Source: an uncultured Bartonella sp. (GTDB lineage Bacteria; Pseudomonadota; Alphaproteobacteria; Rhizobiales; Rhizobiaceae). From it: a DNA stretch of 64,000 bases. The stretch lies in NCBI RefSeq assembly GCF_946479275.1, contig NZ_CAMLFE010000003.1:248001-312000 (forward strand). Direction: 5' to 3'. Below, one piece after another: positions 8,493-18,524 of this stretch. A model generated the notes under the pieces. It had not been told where the DNA came from. It was given only the letters and a program-made list of their open reading frames with translations, and made no database searches. The translations under genes were made by a program, and so were the position numbers. Position 1 is the stretch's first letter, and each line of letters begins with the position of its first letter.

Positions 8493-10415
8493 TCAGGCCC
8501 GAATTTGTGGTGTCACCAATGCTTCGCGCCCGAGAGCGGCGAAGACCGTATTGACGATACCGGTTTTATCAAGCCCAATCTCGGAAAGGATTTTTGCTTG
8601 CGGCCCGTGATAGAGATATTTATCCGGCAATGTTATTGTGCGGATTTTTAGCCCTTTGTCGAGCAATCCATCCCTTGCGAGAAATTGCAAAACTTGTGCA
8701 CCGAAACCGCCAGCTGCCCCTTCTTCAATTGTGACAAGAACTTCATGTTCGAGCGCAAGGCGACGGACAAGATCTTCGTCAAGCGGTTTTGCAAAACGGG
8801 CATCTGCAACCGTTGTAGAAAGTCCGGCGGCTGCCAGTTCATCGGCGGCAGCAAGTGCCTCCTGCAAACGGGTACCAAAGCCCAACAGTGCCACCTTACT
8901 TCCCTCGCGAAGGATGCGTCCCTTACCAATTTCAATCAATTCGCCACGTCCCGGCAGTTTAAGACCAACGCCTTCACCGCGTGGATAGCGGAACGAAATT
9001 GGCCCCTGATCATAGGCTGCCGCCGTGCGCACCATATTCATCAATTCCAGTTCGTCGGACGGTGCCATAACAACGAAGCCGGGAAGTGCCGATAAAAATA
9101 CCGTGTCATAACTTCCGGCATGGGTCGAACCGTCTGCACCGACAAAACCTGCGCGGTCAATTGCAAATTTCACCGGCAGTTGTTGTATGGAGACATCATG
9201 CACGATCTGGTCATAAGCGCGCTGGAGAAATGTCGAATAGATAGCCACAAAGGGCTTCAGACCTTCACAAGACATTCCGGCTGCAAATGTCACAGCATGT
9301 TGCTCGGCAATGCCGACATCGAACATGCGCTTGGGGAATTTTTCAGCAAACTTGTCGAGGCCTGTTCCTGAAGGCATAGCGGCAGTGATTGCAACAATCT
9401 TGTCGTCCAGCGTTGCTTCCTTGATAAGTGAATCGGCAAACACTTTGGTATAAGAAGGAGCCTTGCTTTGAATCTTCACCTGTTCGCCGGTCACGACGTT
9501 GAAACGGTTTACACCATGGTATTTATCGCTCGCAGCTTCAGCAGGAGCATACCCCTTGCCTTTACGGGTGATAACATGAACGAGTACCGGGCCGTTCGGA
9601 TGTTCGCGCACATTTTTCAAAACCGGCAAAAGATGCTCGATGTTGTGGCCATCAATCGGCCCGACATAATAGAAACCAAGCTCCTCAAACAGCGTGCCAC
9701 CGGTCAAAAAGCCACGCGCGAATTCTTCACTCCGACGTGCTTTATCCCAGAAAAATTTGGGCAGTTTCTTGCTTAAGGCTTTTGCACGCTCCCGCAGATT
9801 CCTATAGGAAGGGCTCGAGACCAGACGGGCAAGGTAGGCACTCATGGCACCGGTTGGCGGTGCAATTGACATATCATTATCGTTGAGAATAACGATGAGA
9901 CGCGCATCCAGAGAGCCGGCATTGTTCATTGCCTCATAGGCCATGCCTGCCGACATCGAACCATCACCAATGACGGCAATAACATTGCGCTTCTTTTCCT
10001 GTTTCAGTTCGTTGGCAACAGCCATGCCGAGACCTGCGGAAATGGAAGTCGAAGAATGCCCCGCCCCGAATGGATCATATATGCTTTCACTACGCTTGGT
10101 AAAACCGGATAATCCTCCTTCCTGACGAAGGGTACGGATACGATCACGCCTGCCGGTCAATATCTTATGGGGGTAAGACTGATGCCCGACATCCCAAATT
10201 ATGCGATCTTCGGGAGTGTTAAAAACATAATGCAAAGCAACGGTAAGTTCTACCACGCCGAGCCCCGCGCCCAAATGCCCCCCTGTTACCGATACGGCAT
10301 CAATTGTTTCAGCCCGCAATTCATTAGCGACTTCTGTCAAGGCGCTTTCCGGCAAGCGGCGCAAATCCTCCGGCAGATGTATCTTGTCCAACAATGGTGT
10401 TGATGGTCGCGACAA
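8493..10415 (-). CDS. dxs: 1-deoxy-D-xylulose-5-phosphate synthase
   Basis: About 640 residues, the full family length. It condenses pyruvate and glyceraldehyde 3-phosphate with thiamine diphosphate, the first step of the MEP isoprenoid pathway (ispE lies at 29 kb in this window). Visible motifs are [14 protein letters not shown] near residue 44, the ThDP-binding [13 protein letters not shown] with [10 protein letters not shown], and the pyrimidine-domain [16 protein letters not shown] chose TTG 10415 ([11 protein letters not shown]), which matches the conserved rhizobial N-terminus and has AAGGA seven bases upstream; the longer TTG start at 10439 lacks both. Confidence 0.94.
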   Translation of the reverse strand: MSRPSTPLLDKIHLPEDLRRLPESALTEVANELRAETIDAVSVTGGHLGAGLGVVELTVALHYVFNTPEDRIIWDVGHQSYPHKILTGRRDRIRTLRQEGGLSGFTKRSESIYDPFGAGHSSTSISAGLGMAVANELKQEKKRNVIAVIGDGSMSAGMAYEAMNNAGSLDARLIVILNDNDMSIAPPTGAMSAYLARLVSSPSYRNLRERAKALSKKLPKFFWDKARRSEEFARGFLTGGTLFEELGFYYVGPIDGHNIEHLLPVLKNVREHPNGPVLVHVITRKGKGYAPAEAASDKYHGVNRFNVVTGEQVKIQSKAPSYTKVFADSLIKEATLDDKIVAITAAMPSGTGLDKFAEKFPKRMFDVGIAEQHAVTFAAGMSCEGLKPFVAIYSTFLQRAYDQIVHDVSIQQLPVKFAIDRAGFVGADGSTHAGSYDTVFLSALPGFVVMAPSDELELMNMVRTAAAYDQGPISFRYPRGEGVGLKLPGRGELIEIGKGRILREGSKVALLGFGTRLQEALAAADELAAAGLSTTVADARFAKPLDEDLVRRLALEHEVLVTIEEGAAGGFGAQVLQFLARDGLLDKGLKIRTITLPDKYLYHGPQAKILSEIGLDKTGIVNTVFAALGREALVTPQIRA

Positions 10416-10705
10416 ATTATTTTCCTTAGTTTTTCTCAACTGTTAACATATTTTTCTAGTTGCCAAAGCTTTACAGCTTTTGACGCAAATTTGCACCTTA
10501 AAACTCAAAAATTTTGGTCATTTAACGCTTGGCTTTTATCAAATTGCGATGATTGTCTCCTCTTATCCGCTTAAAATTGTCGACAAGACATAATTTTCAA
10601 GCTTTATGATGCGCTTGATAACAAATAAAGATGCGCCATATGACAAAACCGGCGTCCGTTTTCGTCATAAGAGTTATAAAATTAGCGTAAGATAGATGAT
10701 AGGCA

Positions 10706-11197
10706 ATGGTTGAAGAATATTTACAACATTGGATTTCGCAATATGGCCCGTTTGCCTATTTCTTCATCCTATATTTCGAATCGTTCGGCGCTCCTGTGCC
10801 GGGAGAAAGCGGTCTCATCGCCGGCTCTCTGCTTGCAGCTGCCGGAAAGCTCGATTTATTGCCCATGTTGCTTTGCGCTTTTACAGGAAGTGTGCTTGGC
10901 GATTGCACCGGTTATGCAATAGGCCATTTCGGTGGCGAAAAACTTTTATTGCGCTACGGCCATTATGTGAAACTCACGCCACAGCGGCTCGAAAAGTTTC
11001 AGAATATGCTTGATAAACGCGGTTTCTTCTTTGTTGCAACCGCCCGATTTATAGTCGTTTTACGCCAATTAAACGGGCTTATTGCCGGTTCCGGAGGAAT
11101 GGCTTTTCCAAAATTTTTGGTTGCTAATATTATCGGGGCAGCCGCGTGGACTCTTGTTTGGGGCGGCGGCCCCTATCTTGTAAAATTTTTATTTTGA
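10706..11197 (+). CDS. DedA family membrane protein
   Basis: 163 residues with four or five hydrophobic segments. The DedA signature is clear: ESFGAPVPGE near residue 25 and ARFIVVLRQLNGLIAGSGGM near residue 110, followed by the NIIGAAAW segment. DedA proteins are proton-coupled lipid flippases needed for undecaprenyl phosphate or phospholipid turnover and membrane-potential homeostasis. It is somewhat shorter than the common 190-220 residues. It sits alone on the plus strand between xseB and dxs, which in relatives are close neighbours on one strand, so it looks like an insertion in that block. No clear ribosome site stands before the ATG. Confidence 0.88.
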   Translation: MVEEYLQHWISQYGPFAYFFILYFESFGAPVPGESGLIAGSLLAAAGKLDLLPMLLCAFTGSVLGDCTGYAIGHFGGEKLLLRYGHYVKLTPQRLEKFQNMLDKRGFFFVATARFIVVLRQLNGLIAGSGGMAFPKFLVANIIGAAAWTLVWGGGPYLVKFLF

Positions 11198-11204
11198 ATT
11201 CCGC

Positions 11205-11462
11205 TTATTGTTCGGCATCAAGAGGTTCAAGCCCTTCCGGCTCTCCCTCGCGTGACAAACGAATTTTATCAACCTTGTTTTCAGCTTCTTTCAAAAGCGT
11301 GTCACAATGTTTTTTCAAAGCTTCTCCACGCTCGTAAATGCGGATCGTCTCATCAAGCGCAACGTCTCCCCGTTCAAGCTTTTCAACAATTTCTTCCAAA
11401 GCACCGAGTGCTTTCTCGAAGCTCATTTGCGAAACGTCCGCATTGTCTTTCTCTTCTGCCAT
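11205..11462 (-). CDS. xseB: Exodeoxyribonuclease VII small subunit
   Basis: 85 residues with the family core [35 protein letters not shown], a helical hairpin that coats the large subunit XseA (not in this window). The enzyme degrades single-stranded DNA in both directions. The C-terminal tail ([18 protein letters not shown], acidic) is typical of alphaproteobacterial members. It follows the riboflavin gene by seven bases and is probably cotranscribed with it. Confidence 0.93.
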   Translation of the reverse strand: MAEEKDNADVSQMSFEKALGALEEIVEKLERGDVALDETIRIYERGEALKKHCDTLLKEAENKVDKIRLSREGEPEGLEPLDAEQ

Positions 11463-11469
11463 TCAAGCC

Positions 11470-12582
11470 TCACAAAATATCTGTTTTTTCAATATGGATA
11501 CCAAAGCCTTCAAGACCGACATAATGTCTTTCGCGCGAGGCATATAGAATAACCGAGGTAATACCAAGGCTTTTGAGAATTTGCGCTCCAAGACCGATCT
11601 GGCGCCATTCTTCCTCACGCTCAACAGCCTGTTCATGTGTCTCAAGCCCTTCCATAGCCATTTCGCGATCACGGTTCTCGTCGGCAGAACCAACACCCAC
11701 AGACCCGGCTCTGAGATAGACAAAAACACCGCGTTTTTCTTTTTCTGCCATAAGCCGCAGCACAGATTCAATTTCGTGTTTTTTACCAAAGACATCGGAG
11801 ACAACATTTTCACGTTGCAAACGGACCGGAATATTTTCGCCGTCACGGATATCGCCAAAAACAACAGCAACATGTTGCATCGGTTCCCACGGCAATTGGT
11901 AGCTATGGGCTACAGCCGGTCCGACGAGTGTATCAACCTTCATCTCGTCAACATGTTCGATAAGCGTTTCTTTGCGCTGACGATAGGCGATAAGATCAGC
12001 AACAGTCACGACATGAAGATTATGTTCTTCAGCAAATTTTCTTACCTCAGGACCATGTTTTACCGTTCCGTCATCATTCATGAGTTCGCCGATCACGCCG
12101 ACCGGGGGAAGATTTGCAAGCTTGCACAAGTCGACAGCTGCTTCCGTGTGACCGGAACGCATCAATACGCCGCCTTCACGGGCAATAAGCGGAAACACGT
12201 GGCCCGGACGACTAAAATCGGACGCACTGGCGTTCGGATTTGCGAGATTCCTTACCGTCAATGTCCTGTCTTCGGCGGAAATTCCTGTCGTCGTGCCATG
12301 CAGAAAATCAACCGTTACGGTAAAGGCCGTATGATGGGCTGAATCATTATTTGAAACCATAGGTGCAAGATTGAGGCGTTTTGCTTCCTCGCCGGTCATC
12401 GGTGCGCAAATAATGCCGGAAGTATTGCGCACAATAAATGCCATTTTTTCAGGTGTGCAATGAACGGCTGCAACAATAAGGTCACCTTCATTTTCACGGC
12501 CATTATCATCGGTAACCGCAACAATTTCACCGCGTTCGAATGCTCTTATAGCGTCCACGACCGATTTCTGGTTGAATGTCAT
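11470..12582 (-). CDS. ribB: DHBP synthase with a degenerate GTP cyclohydrolase II-like domain
   Basis: 370 residues. The N-terminal half (1-205) is 3,4-dihydroxy-2-butanone 4-phosphate synthase, with DDNGRENEGDLIVAA near residue 25 and RPGHVFPL and RSGHTEAAVDL blocks; it makes the four-carbon unit of riboflavin. The C-terminal half resembles GTP cyclohydrolase II but lacks the three zinc cysteines: the region reads RLQRENVVSDVFGKKHE where active enzymes have RxHSECLTGDxxxSxRCDCG. That makes it a RibBX-type hybrid, so a separate RibA would be needed elsewhere. ATG 12582 has AGGACT upstream; an earlier start at 12645 would run into aroC. Confidence 0.92.
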   Translation of the reverse strand: MTFNQKSVVDAIRAFERGEIVAVTDDNGRENEGDLIVAAVHCTPEKMAFIVRNTSGIICAPMTGEEAKRLNLAPMVSNNDSAHHTAFTVTVDFLHGTTTGISAEDRTLTVRNLANPNASASDFSRPGHVFPLIAREGGVLMRSGHTEAAVDLCKLANLPPVGVIGELMNDDGTVKHGPEVRKFAEEHNLHVVTVADLIAYRQRKETLIEHVDEMKVDTLVGPAVAHSYQLPWEPMQHVAVVFGDIRDGENIPVRLQRENVVSDVFGKKHEIESVLRLMAEKEKRGVFVYLRAGSVGVGSADENRDREMAMEGLETHEQAVEREEEWRQIGLGAQILKSLGITSVILYASRERHYVGLEGFGIHIEKTDIL

Positions 12583-12592
12583 AATAGTCCTT

Positions 12593-13687
12593 TCAGATCC
12601 GGCCCGTTTGGCCGCGATGTCTAAGATAATGGTCGGCAATGGCACAAGCCACCATCGCTTCCCCTACAGGTACAGCTCGTATTCCAACACAAGGATCGTG
12701 GCGCCCTTTTGTCACCACATCAACATTATTTCCGTCAACATCCACCGAACGGCGCGGCGTCAATATCGATGATGTCGGTTTGACTGCAAAACGCGCAACG
12801 ACTGGTTCGCCGTTGGAAATACCTCCCAGAATACCACCGGCATGATTGCTCAAAAAAACCGGCTTTCCATTTTCCCCATGCCGCATCTCGTCGGCATTTT
12901 CTTCACCTGTCAAGCGGGCAGCGTTAAAACCTTCACCGATTTCAACGGCTTTGACTGCATTGATCGACATGAGAAAGGATGCAATATCCTGATCAAGTTT
13001 CCCATAAATCGGTGCGCCGAGCCCGGCAGGCACATTGTCTGCAACAATTTCCACCATAGCACCGATTGACGAACCTTTTTTTCGAATTTGATCAAGATAA
13101 ATTGCAAATTTTTCAGCTGCTATCTTGTCGGGGGTAAAAAACGGATTGTTATTAACCTCATCCCAATCCCAACGGGAACGGTCAATATCAATTGCGCCAA
13201 TAGCAATCACGGCACCACGTACACGAAGATTCGGAACAACTTTTCGGGCTATTGCACCGGCTGCAACCCGGGCTGCCGTCTCGCGTGCCGAAGAACGTCC
13301 CCCGCCACGATAATCGCGAATGCCATATTTGACATCATAAGTATAATCGGCGTGTCCGGGACGATATTCACGCGCAAGATTTCCGTAATCTTTCGAACGC
13401 TGATCGGTGTTCTCGATCATCATGGAAATCGGCGTTCCGGTGGTGATCAATTGCTTTCCCTCGTCACAAGGTAACACCCCGGACAATATTTTGACCTCAT
13501 CGGCTTCACGACGCTGGGTCGTAAAACGGGATTGTCCGGGTTTGCGCTTGTCAAGATAAGCTTGCACTTCCGCCACCGAGAATTTTATCCCCGGAGGGCA
13601 ACCATCAATAACGCAGCCCAATGCCGGTCCGTGGCTTTCGCCCCATGTTGTAACGCGGAAGAGTTTACCGAATGTATTATATGACAT
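12593..13687 (-). CDS. aroC: Chorismate synthase
   Basis: 364 residues, full length. It removes phosphate from EPSP to give chorismate, the last step of the shikimate pathway, and needs reduced FMN. Visible signatures are [21 protein letters not shown] near residue 10, the [15 protein letters not shown] block near 108 with the downstream [17 protein letters not shown], and the C-terminal [15 protein letters not shown] with conserved Asp and Arg. Ten bases separate it from the riboflavin gene downstream, which depends on FMN chemistry as well; cotranscription is likely. Confidence 0.97.
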   Translation of the reverse strand: MSYNTFGKLFRVTTWGESHGPALGCVIDGCPPGIKFSVAEVQAYLDKRKPGQSRFTTQRREADEVKILSGVLPCDEGKQLITTGTPISMMIENTDQRSKDYGNLAREYRPGHADYTYDVKYGIRDYRGGGRSSARETAARVAAGAIARKVVPNLRVRGAVIAIGAIDIDRSRWDWDEVNNNPFFTPDKIAAEKFAIYLDQIRKKGSSIGAMVEIVADNVPAGLGAPIYGKLDQDIASFLMSINAVKAVEIGEGFNAARLTGEENADEMRHGENGKPVFLSNHAGGILGGISNGEPVVARFAVKPTSSILTPRRSVDVDGNNVDVVTKGRHDPCVGIRAVPVGEAMVACAIADHYLRHRGQTGRI

Positions 13688-13986
13688 AAAAACGCCAATC
13701 CAACTTTGCGAACCTTTTTGTTCTATTAAGCTTTTTGTTTCCGGTCAAACAGTTGAGAGCCAAGATTGAAACAATTTTGTTCGATTGAGAGATTTTACCC
13801 ATATTTCCTTTAAGTTTTTCAGCAAAACCCTTCGGTACGACGTCAAGGCGTGCTTTAAAGAAATCTGTTGTGCCATTCCATATATTCCATTTTTGGTTGA
13901 CCTATGGCTATGGTTTCGACACAATCCCTTGTCATCAATCCATAATGATTTGAAATTTTATAATAGATAATTTTGAAAGGCCCACT

Positions 13987-14241
13987 ATGAGAAAACTGGT
14001 TTTTGCGGGGATCCTAGCTACATTTCTTTTTCCAGCCTTGGCCCTTGCCGATGACGTCAAAGGGACGATAACTGCCATTGATCAGGATAATAACACCATA
14101 GTACTCGACAATGGGAAAACTTACAATTTACCGGGCGAATTCGATTATTCTGTTTTGAATGAAGGAATGAAGGTTATCGTTTTTTACGACACAGAAGGAG
14201 ATAACCGCTATGTCACCGATATTGAGCCACAAGAAGGCTGA
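13987..14241 (+). CDS. DUF1344 small exported protein
   Basis: 84 residues with a clean signal peptide (cleavage after ALA at about residue 21, leaving DDVKGTITAID). The mature part of about 60 residues reads as a small beta-barrel (KGTITAIDQDNNTIVLDNGKTY, then VKVIVFYDTEGDN-like strand), the DUF1344 pattern found throughout rhizobia. The function is not known. An AAAGG ribosome site precedes ATG 13987, and a strong hairpin follows. Confidence 0.85.
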   Translation: MRKLVFAGILATFLFPALALADDVKGTITAIDQDNNTIVLDNGKTYNLPGEFDYSVLNEGMKVIVFYDTEGDNRYVTDIEPQEG

Positions 14242-14279
14242 TTATCTTTTTCATGACACTGTTGTAAATTTAAAAATAA

Positions 14280-14314
14280 GACACACCAAATCCAACTCGT
14301 GAATTTGGTGTGTC
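14280..14314. terminator. Bidirectional intrinsic terminator
   Basis: A perfect 12-bp inverted repeat (GACACACCAAAT and its complement) with an 11-base loop, between convergent genes. On the minus strand it is followed by a T-rich run, so it mainly ends the phosphatase transcript while also blocking read-through from the DUF1344 gene. Confidence 0.75.
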
Positions 14315-14341
14315 ATCAATTACTGTGAAGTTAAAAATGGC

Positions 14342-14935
14342 TCAGAGCCATTCCAGCCCGTTTTCATCAAACCGCAAAATCCGATCCTGATCGACCATAA
14401 AATTGGCAGCTTCCGCTTCGCTCAATCCACCGTAAATATGCATGATTGAACGCAGGCACCCACCATGGGTGACACAAACTGTATCGCCTTCAACCTTTTC
14501 GACCCAATCTTTTACACGCTTGGCAAGCATGGCATAACTTTCTGCCTTTTCACCGGGTGGCAAAAAATTCCACTTGTCGGCAACGCGGGCAGCAATGAGT
14601 TCAGGGTGGACTTTGGCAATATCATCCTCGGTCGTTCCTTGCCAATCACCGAAATGCATCTCCATCAATTGCGGATCTGTGCGGTATCCACGAATGTCGA
14701 GCCCCATTTCCCCACGGATAATTTCCATCGTTTCGCGGGTGCGGCGCAAAGGGCTTGCAACAAAATCAAAGCCTTTGGCATCGCCCAACAATTCTTTCAA
14801 CAACCGTCCGTTACGGGCAGCCTGTTGGCGACCATATTCGGTGATATCCCGATCTATCTGGCCTTGAATGCGTTTGGTAATGTTCCAGTCCGTCTGACCG
14901 TGACGGGAAAAATAAATAAGTGGACGCTTGGACAC
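14342..14935 (-). CDS. Histidine phosphatase family protein (phosphoglycerate mutase-like)
   Basis: 197 residues with the RHGQTDWN phosphohistidine motif at residues 11-18, the conserved SPLRRTRET with its Arg near 62, the acidic catalytic region MHFGDWQG near 92, and the second catalytic His in CVTHGGCLR near 155. This is a broad-specificity phosphatase fold; the cofactor-dependent mutase function cannot be assumed. It starts with GTG four bases after fabI and is cotranscribed with it. The fabI-phosphatase order is conserved in rhizobia. Confidence 0.88.
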   Translation of the reverse strand: MSKRPLIYFSRHGQTDWNITKRIQGQIDRDITEYGRQQAARNGRLLKELLGDAKGFDFVASPLRRTRETMEIIRGEMGLDIRGYRTDPQLMEMHFGDWQGTTEDDIAKVHPELIAARVADKWNFLPPGEKAESYAMLAKRVKDWVEKVEGDTVCVTHGGCLRSIMHIYGGLSEAEAANFMVDQDRILRFDENGLEWL

Positions 14936-14939
14936 TTTA

Positions 14940-15758
14940 TCAATCCTTTACAACAGAAATATCCGGTGCATCGACTGCTTTCATGCCAATGACATGATAA
15001 CCGGCATCAACATGGTGAACTTCGCCAGTTACCGAACGGGACAAATCCGAAAGAAGATAAAGCGCTGAATCGCCGACCTCATCAATTGTAACCGTCCGAC
15101 GAAGGGGCGCGTTGTATTCATTCCATTTGAGAATATACCGGAAGTCACCGATACCTGAAGCAGCCAATGTTTTGATCGGGCCAGCCGAAACAGCATTGAC
15201 ACGAATTTTCTTAGGACCAAGATCGACCGCAAGATATTTGACACTTGCTTCAAGAGCGGCCTTGGCAACACCCATAACATTATAATTCGGCATGACCTTT
15301 TCCGAGCCATAATAGGTCAATGTCAAAATCGAACCGCCGTCGGGCATCAATTTTTCTGCCCGCTGGGTAACTGCTGTAAGGGAATAGACAGAAATATTCA
15401 TTGTCATGTTGAAGTTTGCTTCCGATGTATCAACATAACGTCCCGTCAATTCATCCTTGTCGGAAAAACCGATTGCATGAACGAGAAAGTCGATTTTTCC
15501 CCATCTCTGTTTTACCGCATCGAATGCTGCGTCAATTGATCCCGCATCTGTCACATCACAATGGCCACAAACAAATCCGCCGACCTCTTCTGCAAGCGGT
15601 ACAACACGTTTTTTCAGTGCTTCGCCCTGATAGGTAAAAGCAAGCTCGGCACCTGCTTTGTGTGCAGCTTTTGCGATACCCCATGCAATTGAATGATTAT
15701 TTGCAAGCCCGAGAATTAAACCGCGCTTGCCACGCAACAAACCGTTACTGTCACCCAT
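14940..15758 (-). CDS. fabI: Enoyl-[acyl-carrier-protein] reductase (NADH)
   Basis: 272 residues, short-chain dehydrogenase fold. It reduces the trans-2-enoyl-ACP in the final step of each fatty-acid elongation cycle. The FabI-type nucleotide motif GLANNHSIAWGIAKA lies near residue 17, the catalytic Tyr and Lys are in YYGSEKVMPNYNVMGVAKAALE (Y-x6-K) near 155, and SAGPIKTLAASGI matches the substrate loop where triclosan binds. The ATG is preceded by GAGG. It leads a two-gene unit with the phosphatase. Confidence 0.95.
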   Translation of the reverse strand: MGDSNGLLRGKRGLILGLANNHSIAWGIAKAAHKAGAELAFTYQGEALKKRVVPLAEEVGGFVCGHCDVTDAGSIDAAFDAVKQRWGKIDFLVHAIGFSDKDELTGRYVDTSEANFNMTMNISVYSLTAVTQRAEKLMPDGGSILTLTYYGSEKVMPNYNVMGVAKAALEASVKYLAVDLGPKKIRVNAVSAGPIKTLAASGIGDFRYILKWNEYNAPLRRTVTIDEVGDSALYLLSDLSRSVTGEVHHVDAGYHVIGMKAVDAPDISVVKD

Positions 15759-16327
15759 TGGTATTGCCTCATAATTGCTTGATATCAGTTTTCGCTTTTT
15801 GCCCTATGACATAGCTCGCACGTTTCTTCAAGTAATTGGTGCAATTTGTCGGTTAAAACCGTTAATTATGCAACGCTAACACAGAAAAGCTGTGAAAAGC
15901 AGTCCGTTTTTTAGTTTGTGACGAATAGATTCCGACATTCGCCTAGGTCAGTTTATTTGAACCGGCGTCTATTACGGCAAACTCGTCAATGCGATTGTAA
16001 CAAAATTCTTGTTATGATTAAAACCGGCGGTCCCGTTTCAACAATCGAAAACAGCTGCACCTTACAGTTAAACAAGGAAAATAGTTTTTTGATAGACGAG
16101 AGTTAGTTCGTATTGCTTTGCACTTTCCCTTATCGTGACAAATAAATGCGCTTGATACCGGATAAAAACGGAAAAAAGCCCCGATATAGAAACGCACAAT
16201 TGGTATTCTTTATCATTTTCAAGGTATTTCGGTACGGTGGATAAGCTGGCTTCTTAAAGGTGCGCCCCGTTAAATTAGGAATCCCGCTCGACAAACCGTA
16301 AGAATTATAAAATGGAGATACCGGCAA
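15759..16327. other. Intergenic stretch upstream of fabI
   Basis: 570 bases with no supported gene. It must hold the fabI promoter near its left end and the end of the copper-chaperone transcript at its right end. Short frames here (such as 16130-16327, minus) have no ribosome site and no familiar motif. I see no strong hairpin. Confidence 0.4.
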
Positions 16328-16792
16328 TTAGGGATTATCCGGTTTATCGTCCGGCGCCTCGATCGTGAAGTTGATTTTCACGTCACCATTTTTTTCAAAA
16401 TGCAAAACGGCCGGAATCATTTCACCTTCGCGTAACTGATCCTGACAGTTGAAAAACATAAAATGATAATCGCCTGGCTTTAATTCGAGATAGCCGTTTG
16501 GCTCGATCGTGAGAGGCTCCTTGAGCTTTTGCATCTTGACCTTGCCATATTGTCTAATCGTCTCGTGAATCACGACATGATCGGAAATATCCGCGTTGAT
16601 TGATAACAAGCGATCTTCATTAAATCCGCCATTATGGATAAGAGCATATCCTTCAGCACGATTTTCGCCTGTGTCGGATTTTTGTACCCACGGGCTTTCG
16701 ACAGTAATATCGCCTTTAGTGAAATTTTCAGATAATGCCGATGAACAAAAAACCGGCAGCAGCAAAAAAGCGAGACAAAAATTGATCTTCAT
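16328..16792 (-). CDS. PCu(A)C-type periplasmic copper chaperone
   Basis: 154 residues with a signal peptide ending around residue 21 (SSALSENF). The copper motif is visible as H-x10-M-x22-H-x-M: the His of VIHET, the Met of KVKM and the HFM of DYHFMFF, in a cupredoxin-like domain. PCu(A)C proteins deliver Cu(I) to the CuA site of cytochrome oxidase together with Sco. The canonical motif begins HM; here it begins HE, a common variant. No sco gene is adjacent, and the only oxidase subunit in the window is degenerate, so its client is elsewhere in the genome. Confidence 0.88.
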   Translation of the reverse strand: MKINFCLAFLLLPVFCSSALSENFTKGDITVESPWVQKSDTGENRAEGYALIHNGGFNEDRLLSINADISDHVVIHETIRQYGKVKMQKLKEPLTIEPNGYLELKPGDYHFMFFNCQDQLREGEMIPAVLHFEKNGDVKINFTIEAPDDKPDNP

Positions 16793-16848
16793 GACAATCC
16801 TCTATCCCGCCTTTATTCCTGTATGGCGCCTTCATCAATCTGCGTTTT

Positions 16849-17799
16849 TCATGATTGCAATTTCATGAATTGTTCAAGTCCCGCATCTCCACCTTCCGGC
16901 AGCATAATGCGTACATGAACATAAAGATCGTCGCGGCCACCTGTTTTTAACGGCAACCCCCGCCCCTTCAACCGTAATACCTTGTCGGAACTTGACCATG
17001 CAGGTATTGTCAACATGATACGCCCGTCAAGCGTATCAACAGGCTTTTTAGCGCCCAAAACTGCATCTTTAAGAGACACCGGTAAATCGAGGTGAAGTGC
17101 TCTTCCTTCAACGTGGATGTGGGGATGAGGCTTGATGTGAATTGTAACCAACGCATCGCCTGCGCGACCGTAAGGAATAGTTTCTCCCTGCCCCTTCAAA
17201 CGAATTGTTTGTCCATCCTCGACATAATCGGGAAGCTTGATTTTAAGCTTCTTGCCATTTGGGAAAACAGCTTCGACCTTTTCGGCACCGACAAGCTGTT
17301 CCAGCGTTACGTCAAGGCTTGCATGAATGTCAGCCCCCTGTTGGGGAGCTTGCGCACGGCTGCGGCTGCCAAAGCCGGAAAAGCCGCCACCTCTATTGGC
17401 ACCGTTTCCCGCACCGAAAAGATCACGGAAAATATCGCTCGCGTCAAAGCCACCTTTGCCACCGCCTGACCGGAATTCGAAATGGCTGGTGCCATTACCG
17501 AATGGATTGCCGCGGCCACTAAAGCCTTGCGCTCCGCCAAAGCCCTGCCCGCCACCGGAAAAACCTTGAAAAACAGGCTTGCCTTCCGCGTCAATTTCGC
17601 CGCGATCGAATTTTTCTTTCTTTTCCTTGTCCCCCAGAATTTCATAGGCCTGATTGACCTCGGCAAACTTGTCCTGAGCAGTCTTATCACCCTTGTGAAG
17701 GTCGGGGTGATATTGTTTTGCCAGTTTTCTGAATGCAGACTTAATCTCTTGCGGTTTGGCAGTGCGCGCCACACCCAGAACCGTATAGGGATCACGCAT
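16849..17799 (-). CDS. DnaJ-like (CbpA-type) co-chaperone
   Basis: 316 residues. A J domain (residues 1-68) carries YHPDLHKGD with the HPD motif that stimulates DnaK. It is followed by a long Gly/Phe-rich linker (about 80-150) and the two DnaJ C-terminal substrate-binding domains. The cysteine-rich zinc finger of true DnaJ is absent, so this is a class II, CbpA-like co-chaperone. Cytosolic. It stands alone, 57 bases from the copper-chaperone gene and transcribed in the same direction. Confidence 0.9.
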   Translation of the reverse strand: MRDPYTVLGVARTAKPQEIKSAFRKLAKQYHPDLHKGDKTAQDKFAEVNQAYEILGDKEKKEKFDRGEIDAEGKPVFQGFSGGGQGFGGAQGFSGRGNPFGNGTSHFEFRSGGGKGGFDASDIFRDLFGAGNGANRGGGFSGFGSRSRAQAPQQGADIHASLDVTLEQLVGAEKVEAVFPNGKKLKIKLPDYVEDGQTIRLKGQGETIPYGRAGDALVTIHIKPHPHIHVEGRALHLDLPVSLKDAVLGAKKPVDTLDGRIMLTIPAWSSSDKVLRLKGRGLPLKTGGRDDLYVHVRIMLPEGGDAGLEQFMKLQS

Positions 17800-17974
17800 A
17801 TTTATCCTCTTTCCAGCCGAAAAAAGGGCATTCCCTCAAGACGGCTTTATAAAAAATCTGTTCCACCTCGAAGGGCAGAAAAATATCTCATTCTCTATAT
17901 GCCTATGAAAGAGCAAAAATACCAGATCATTTACGGTTTTTTTAAACCCTTTTTGAACGGCAGAATTCACCTCT

Positions 17975-18448
17975 TCAATGCACCACATCAAAGGCTGTCA
18001 TTGTCCAGACATCGGGGGCCACTTCACAGAGTTCACCGTGATAGAGGTTTTCACCATCAAAGGCTGAACGGGTCGCTTTGAATTTGCGGCACTTGCGCCC
18101 TTTATCCGAATTTTCGACAATGGCACTGATTGTCCCCTCGCTTCCGGTTATGGTATTATCCCACTTCAATTCTTTATCCGAGGTCTTCAAATTTTCGATT
18201 GCTCTGATCTCGTCGCGTATGACGAGTTCATCGGACTGCAAAATGGGATCACTGGTGAGTGACGTTGATTGAGAAGGAACCGAGCCGGTTACAAGCGTGG
18301 CATCAACGTTATTTTCTGTCGGTGCGGCAGTTGATGCCATATTATCAAGTTTATCACCCGATATGATACAGCCTTGCATTGGCAATATGATCGTGACAAA
18401 AATAACAAAACGACCAAGCTGGCTTTTCAAGTTAAAAAAAGCTTCCAT
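17975..18448 (-). CDS. Putative surface lipoprotein (RT0821/Lpp0805-like)
   Basis: 157 residues. A hydrophobic signal (residues 12-25) ends at LPMQGC, a lipobox-like sequence with Cys27 as the lipidated residue. A low-complexity Ser/Thr-rich stretch follows (30-70), then a C-terminal domain with two cysteines (RKCRKF and GELCEV) that probably pair. The pattern matches RT0821/Lpp0805-type surface proteins, whose function is unknown. The divergent neighbour is pdxH, 76 bases away, in the usual rhizobial arrangement. Confidence 0.72.
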   Translation of the reverse strand: MEAFFNLKSQLGRFVIFVTIILPMQGCIISGDKLDNMASTAAPTENNVDATLVTGSVPSQSTSLTSDPILQSDELVIRDEIRAIENLKTSDKELKWDNTITGSEGTISAIVENSDKGRKCRKFKATRSAFDGENLYHGELCEVAPDVWTMTAFDVVH

Positions 18449-18524
18449 AGTTCACTTTTTTCTGTGTCGGCCAGGTAGTTTGACAACACACTATAATACG
18501 CAAAACACATAATTCAGGTGCATT

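Noticed and set aside
11581..12342. A 253-codon plus-strand frame across the riboflavin gene
   Set aside because: Antisense to ribB, whose motifs are clear; shadow frame.
17482..18081. A 199-codon plus-strand frame across dnaJ-like and lipoprotein genes
   Set aside because: Covers parts of two good minus-strand genes and the spacer between them, with no family motif.
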